Shown: positions 60,794-64,000 of the stretch, piece by piece | Position numbering within the stretch: the first letter of the stretch is position 1 | How the letters are laid out: every line of letters begins with the position of its first letter | Source of the DNA: CAYWPG01 sp964460035 | Lineage (GTDB): Bacteria > Pseudomonadota > Gammaproteobacteria > Nitrococcales > AK92 | NCBI GenBank assembly: GCA_964460035.1 | Contig: CAYWPG010000011.1 | Span: forward strand, 1-64,000 | Length of the DNA stretch: 64,000 nt | Direction of reading: 5' to 3' | Program-made: the position numbers and the translations under genes | Notes under the pieces: generated by a model | Seen by the model: the letters and a program-made list of their open reading frames with translations, nothing else | The model's database searches: none | What the model was told of the DNA's origin: nothing

Positions 60794-61342
60794 CTAGAGC
60801 ACCCGAGTCTGAGCTTCCTCGCCCAGCTCCACCAGCTCGAGCCGCCCACCATCGTTTCGCATCACGGTCACGGAACAGTAATCAGGACGGAAGTGCACCA
60901 CTCTATCGTCGCTGGTTGCGACTCCGGCGGCAGCATTGATCACCATGAAATGGGTGAACACCACGGCGTCGCGCTCCTGTTCGATCAGCGCCGCCACCAG
61001 CCCATCGCGCCATTGGTGCAGGGCGCTATCCAGCTCTTCCCAGCGCCGGGTTGCAATGTCGCGCAGCCAGCGTCCCCGTGCTGCCAAATCGGCCTCGGGG
61101 GAGACGATTTCGCTTACCCTTCTCTCGACCAGGGGCTCGATTCCCCACAGCTGGGCCAGCGGCGCCGCGGTTTCGCGCGTGCGTAACATGGGACTGGTCA
61201 GAAGCTGCATGGGCGCCCTGTCCGCCAACCGCTGCGCCAAGGCGCGTGCCTGTTCCCGTCCGACCTGATCCAAGCCCGGATCGGGATCGGCATCCCACCC
61301 AGCGGCCGCCCGTCCATGACGGACAAGATAAAGCATCGCCAT
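60794..61342 (-). CDS. SixA-like phosphohistidine phosphatase
   Basis: A 182-residue histidine phosphatase. The N-terminal RHG in LYLVRHGRAAAGWDADPDPG (His9), SPMLRTRETAAPLA with the second Arg, and THFMVINAA with the late His show the active site. SixA removes phosphate from the histidine of histidine-containing phosphotransfer domains; other family members act on small phosphates. It is the first gene downstream of the PAS histidine kinase on the same strand (93 bases), so a role with that kinase is plausible but unproven. Confidence 0.85.
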   Translation of the reverse strand: MAMLYLVRHGRAAAGWDADPDPGLDQVGREQARALAQRLADRAPMQLLTSPMLRTRETAAPLAQLWGIEPLVERRVSEIVSPEADLAARGRWLRDIATRRWEELDSALHQWRDGLVAALIEQERDAVVFTHFMVINAAAGVATSDDRVVHFRPDYCSVTVMRNDGGRLELVELGEEAQTRVL

Positions 61343-61435
61343 CTACAACTCTCCCCACAAACCAAATCTGGCAAGTTAACAGCAGCTCCCGGTTAAAGCC
61401 AACCGCGGCCGGCTTTCGCCGGGGGCCTCCGCTCG

Positions 61436-63310
61436 TCAGCGGGGTGCCCGAAGGGTGAAAAAGAACGAGGCTCCGCGACCGGGAGTAGACTCTACCCAGA
61501 TACGTCCCCGATGCCGCTCGATGATCTTGCGGCACAACGACAGCCCCAGCCCACTGCCCGGCGAGCCGCCACTTCCGCTGCCGCGGTGAAATGGCTGGAA
61601 AATCGCATCCTGCGATTCCACGCTGATGCCCATACCGTTGTCCCGTACCGCCAGCACCCACTCCTTGCCGTCGCTATGAGCACTGATACTCACGCATAGC
61701 GGCGCATCGGGGCGCCGGAACTTCAACGCGTTGGCCAGCAGGTTCTGCATGACATGCGCGAGCAGTACTCGATTGCCCAGCACCACCGGCAGGCTATCGT
61801 GGGTAATCAGCGCGCCGGCCTCGCGAATAGAGGACACCAGCTGTTCCAGAACTTCCTCTAACACCTCATCGAGCACGACCCTGTCGCTCAGCTCAGGCTC
61901 GTGGCCGACCCGCGCATACTCGAGCAAGCCGTCGATCAGACGCTCCATCTGCGCCGCGCCCCGCCGGATATGCGCCAGATACTGCAGAACCTTGCTATCC
62001 GGATGATCTTGCAGATCCCGCTCCAACAGCTGGGCGAAACCGGCCATGGTTCGCAACGGCTCCTTGAGATCATGCGACGCGGTATAAGCGAACTGCTCCA
62101 ACTCCTCATTGCTCTGCTCCAGCAGGAGCTGCGCGCGCTTCTCGGCGGTGATGTCCATATCGATGCCGATCATCCGCACCACCTGGCCGCTTTCGTCACG
62201 CAGCAATTGCCCGCGGCTGGATATCCAGCGCTCGCAGCCGTCGTCCCCCATGACCCTCAGCTGCGATGTCACCACATCTACCCCGGCATGGTCGAACGCG
62301 ACCGTGTAGCGCTCGTACATGGTACGACGATCGTCGGGGTGCAGCCGCGCGAGGAAAATGTCGGGGTCGGACACGCCATTACCGGCGGGCACGCCGTACA
62401 AGCGCGACAACGATTCAGTGTGCACCAGCTTGCGGCTGCCAGGCAGATACTGCCAAGCCGCCATGTTGGCCGCGTCCAGCGCCAGGTGCAGCTGCGCCTC
62501 CCGATCCGCCAACGCGCTGCGCGTCTGAATCAATTCGGTTACATCGTAACCGGCACCGACAATACCGTTTACCGAGCCGTCCGGCTCCTGCAAAGGCTGG
62601 ACGAACAGCCAGAACCAGTGCGCGCGCCCGCTTCTGCGCGAGCGCAAACACAACACCTGTCGCCGGCTCTTCCCGGTCTCGATCACATTGCGGTAAAGCG
62701 CCTCGATCGACTGCGCATCTTCGGCTAGGAAAAGCTCCTGGGGAATCGTGCCCAGCACCTCCTTGCCGGTAGCGCTCACATGCCAGCGATAGTTGTGCGA
62801 CCACGTCAGCCGTAGTTCCCTATCGCGTACGAACACTGCTACCGGCGCCACGCCCAATGCCAGGCGCAGCCTTTGCTCGCTGGCGAGCAATGCCCGGCGG
62901 TCCGCCTCGGCCTCGCGCAACCGTCTTTCCACGGCATCGCGCACGCGCACGGCATGAGTGACGTTCTGGCATAGGATAATGGTCATTCCCGCCCGGCTCC
63001 CATTGGCGGCAACAGGAATCAGGTCGGCGCTCCAATACTCCCGCTTGGCTCGGGCAGCATCGCTGTCCGGCGCCTGCCATTCGCGCACGCGCGCAGGTCG
63101 ACCACTGCGGGACACGCGGCGCAGGCGTGCGAGCAGTATGCTGGCAAGGTGAGGGAAAGCTGCCGGGAACGGCAAGCCAACAACATCGGCCGCGGCACCG
63201 CCGATACGCATGAACGTGGGGTTGGAGTACAGGACCTGATGATCGGACCCTGAAACCACCGCAATCCCCAAGGGAATGTGGTTCAGCACCCCGTCCTGTA
63301 GATTCTGCAT
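61436..63310 (-). CDS. Multi-PAS sensor histidine kinase
   Basis: A 624-residue, soluble sensor kinase. PAS/PAC domains run through about residues 5-390; no transmembrane helix is seen, so it senses an internal signal, perhaps light, redox or a ligand. The HisKA domain has His413 in FAYTASHDLKEPLRTMAGFA, and the ATPase domain has the N box (LLANALKFRRPDAPL), G1 (VRDNGMGISVE) and G2 (GSGLGLSLCRKI). There is no receiver or HPt domain and no response-regulator gene in the window, so it is an orphan. The SixA-like gene follows. Confidence 0.92.
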   Translation of the reverse strand: MQNLQDGVLNHIPLGIAVVSGSDHQVLYSNPTFMRIGGAAADVVGLPFPAAFPHLASILLARLRRVSRSGRPARVREWQAPDSDAARAKREYWSADLIPVAANGSRAGMTIILCQNVTHAVRVRDAVERRLREAEADRRALLASEQRLRLALGVAPVAVFVRDRELRLTWSHNYRWHVSATGKEVLGTIPQELFLAEDAQSIEALYRNVIETGKSRRQVLCLRSRRSGRAHWFWLFVQPLQEPDGSVNGIVGAGYDVTELIQTRSALADREAQLHLALDAANMAAWQYLPGSRKLVHTESLSRLYGVPAGNGVSDPDIFLARLHPDDRRTMYERYTVAFDHAGVDVVTSQLRVMGDDGCERWISSRGQLLRDESGQVVRMIGIDMDITAEKRAQLLLEQSNEELEQFAYTASHDLKEPLRTMAGFAQLLERDLQDHPDSKVLQYLAHIRRGAAQMERLIDGLLEYARVGHEPELSDRVVLDEVLEEVLEQLVSSIREAGALITHDSLPVVLGNRVLLAHVMQNLLANALKFRRPDAPLCVSISAHSDGKEWVLAVRDNGMGISVESQDAIFQPFHRGSGSGGSPGSGLGLSLCRKIIERHRGRIWVESTPGRGASFFFTLRAPR

Positions 63311-63418
63311 TACCTGCTCCCTCGGTAGCAGAACGCACCCTAGTGCCCAAGTACGGCGCCGCCGGGGATACGGTGCGCGATCGTCCCCTTTATCTCATCA
63401 TGACCTGGGCTATCGGTC

Positions 63419-63448
63419 GCTGCCGCCGAGCCTCAGCTCAGCGGCAGC
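63419..63448 (-). terminator. Hairpin after the gamma-carbonic-anhydrase-like gene
   Basis: GCTGCCGC (63419-63426) and GCGGCAGC (63441-63448) form an 8-bp stem, extended by GAG/CTC after one mismatch. It lies downstream of the minus-strand gene at 63474. There is no strong T-run on this strand, but a run of seven T follows a small hairpin on the plus strand at 63468-63474. Confidence 0.45.
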
Positions 63449-63473
63449 ACGCGCCCGCAATGCGCGGTTTTTT

Positions 63474-63998
63474 TCAACGCATCGGGCGAAGCTGGGTGAG
63501 GTAACGCTGGGCATTGGCGACATAATGCGCTGCCGCAGCCTCCAGACCTGCTCGTTCGGCATCGCTCAAGATGCGCTTGATCCGGCCCGGCGAGCCCAAC
63601 ACCATGGATCCGTCAGGAACCTCCATGCCCTCCGGTATCAGCGCGTTCGCACCGATCAGACAGTGTCGCCCGATACGGGCGCCGTTGAGCACCACGGCAT
63701 TAATGCCAATCAGACTGTAATCCCCCACCGTGCAACCGTGGAGCATCGCCTTATGCCCCACCGTGACGCCGCGTCCCAGCTCCAGCTTGTAGCCAGGGTC
63801 GGTATGCAGCACGGCACCGTCTTGCACGTTGCTGTCTTCGCCGATAATGATTTCGTCATTATCGGCCCGGATAACGACGTTGAACCAGATGCTGGCGTTA
63901 GGGCCAAGCACCACAGATCCGATCAGAGTGGCATTGTCGGCAATGAAGTGCTGGTCGCCTTTAAGCACGACCCTCCGGTCACCCAGTTCAAAAAGCAC
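63474..63998 (-). CDS. Gamma-carbonic-anhydrase-like (left-handed beta-helix) protein
   Basis: A 174-residue trimeric left-handed beta-helix protein of the YrdA/CaiE/gamma-CA family. Three zinc-ligand His residues are visible, in DGAVLHTDPGYKLELG and VGHKAMLHGCTVG. Hexapeptide turns (IGINAVVLNGARIGRHCLIG) and the C-terminal helix follow. Members are carbonic anhydrases or of unknown function. The start used is a GTG (63998) two bases from the window end, so the true N-terminus may lie outside and the gene may be partial. A hairpin follows on the downstream side. Confidence 0.86.
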   Translation of the reverse strand: MLFELGDRRVVLKGDQHFIADNATLIGSVVLGPNASIWFNVVIRADNDEIIIGEDSNVQDGAVLHTDPGYKLELGRGVTVGHKAMLHGCTVGDYSLIGINAVVLNGARIGRHCLIGANALIPEGMEVPDGSMVLGSPGRIKRILSDAERAGLEAAAAHYVANAQRYLTQLRPMR

Positions 63999-64000
63999 CG

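Noticed and set aside
63450..63474. Small hairpin with seven T on the plus strand
   Set aside because: No plus-strand gene ends here, so I do not call it a functional terminator.
1..64000. tRNA, rRNA, CRISPR arrays, IS elements, phage genes
   Set aside because: I looked through the intergenic regions for tRNA T-loop-like sequences, regularly spaced repeats and transposase or integrase motifs and found none.

Overview
The window is about 64 kb of GC-rich, gene-dense chromosome from a gammaproteobacterium. The evidence is a long run of core genes in an order I recall from Pseudomonas and relatives. Reading leftward on the minus strand: lolC-lolD, comEC-exbB-exbD-msbA-lpxK-kdsB-ptp, rluC-sppA, yceD-rpmF-plsX-fabH-fabD-fabG-acpP-fabF-pabC-mltG-tmk-holB-pilZ-tatD. 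Then mfd-csiV and a nagZ/MTIP cluster follow. Against the Pseudomonas order as I remember it, fabH and msbA are extra, and murB, a Trm112-like gene and the HAD phosphatase next to rluC are missing. The genus cannot be fixed from this window; a Chromatiales/Ectothiorhodospiraceae-like lineage is a guess. No tRNA, rRNA, CRISPR array, insertion sequence or phage gene was seen.

Layout. 0-8.5 kb: loosely linked metabolic genes (FMN reductase, acyl-CoA dehydrogenase, macro-domain protein, trehalose-6-phosphate synthase, TraB-family membrane protein, class V aminotransferase). 8.5-19.8 kb: TatD, PilZ, HolB, Tmk, MltG, PabC and the complete fatty-acid cluster from fabF to plsX, with rpmF and yceD at its head. 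19.9-26.6 kb: YceF/Maf, SppA-like peptidase, RluC, the large RNase E gene with a long leader, and an LMW phosphatase. 27-36.5 kb: the envelope block (KdsB, LpxK, MsbA, ExbB/ExbD pair, ComEC, LolD, LolC) with a DUF2062 gene. 36.7-44.3 kb: agmatine-to-putrescine pair (AguA, AguB), DAHP synthase, Mfd, CsiV. 44.5-48.3 kb: a minus-strand operon CYTH - L,D-transpeptidase - NagZ - DsrE - Hpt - MTIP (wall recycling and purine salvage). 48.6-52.2 kb: GpmA, a membrane J-protein, an unknown, an RssA-like patatin and UspA.

52.7-60.7 kb is the accessory part. A four-gene plus-strand run encodes a HAD-UbiA fusion with the motifs of decaprenyl-phosphate phosphoribosyltransferases, an SMR-type small transporter, a polytopic GT-C-like membrane protein and an exported right-handed beta-helix protein. 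A second beta-helix gene faces it tail to tail, and the two share long stretches of identical DNA. This looks like an envelope-glycan or lipid-linked-pentose module and is the best candidate for something undescribed. It is followed by an acetoacetyl-CoA reductase-like gene and a short unknown gene.

60.8-64 kb: a SixA-like phosphohistidine phosphatase, an orphan multi-PAS histidine kinase directly upstream of it, and a gamma-carbonic-anhydrase-like protein that may be cut by the window edge.
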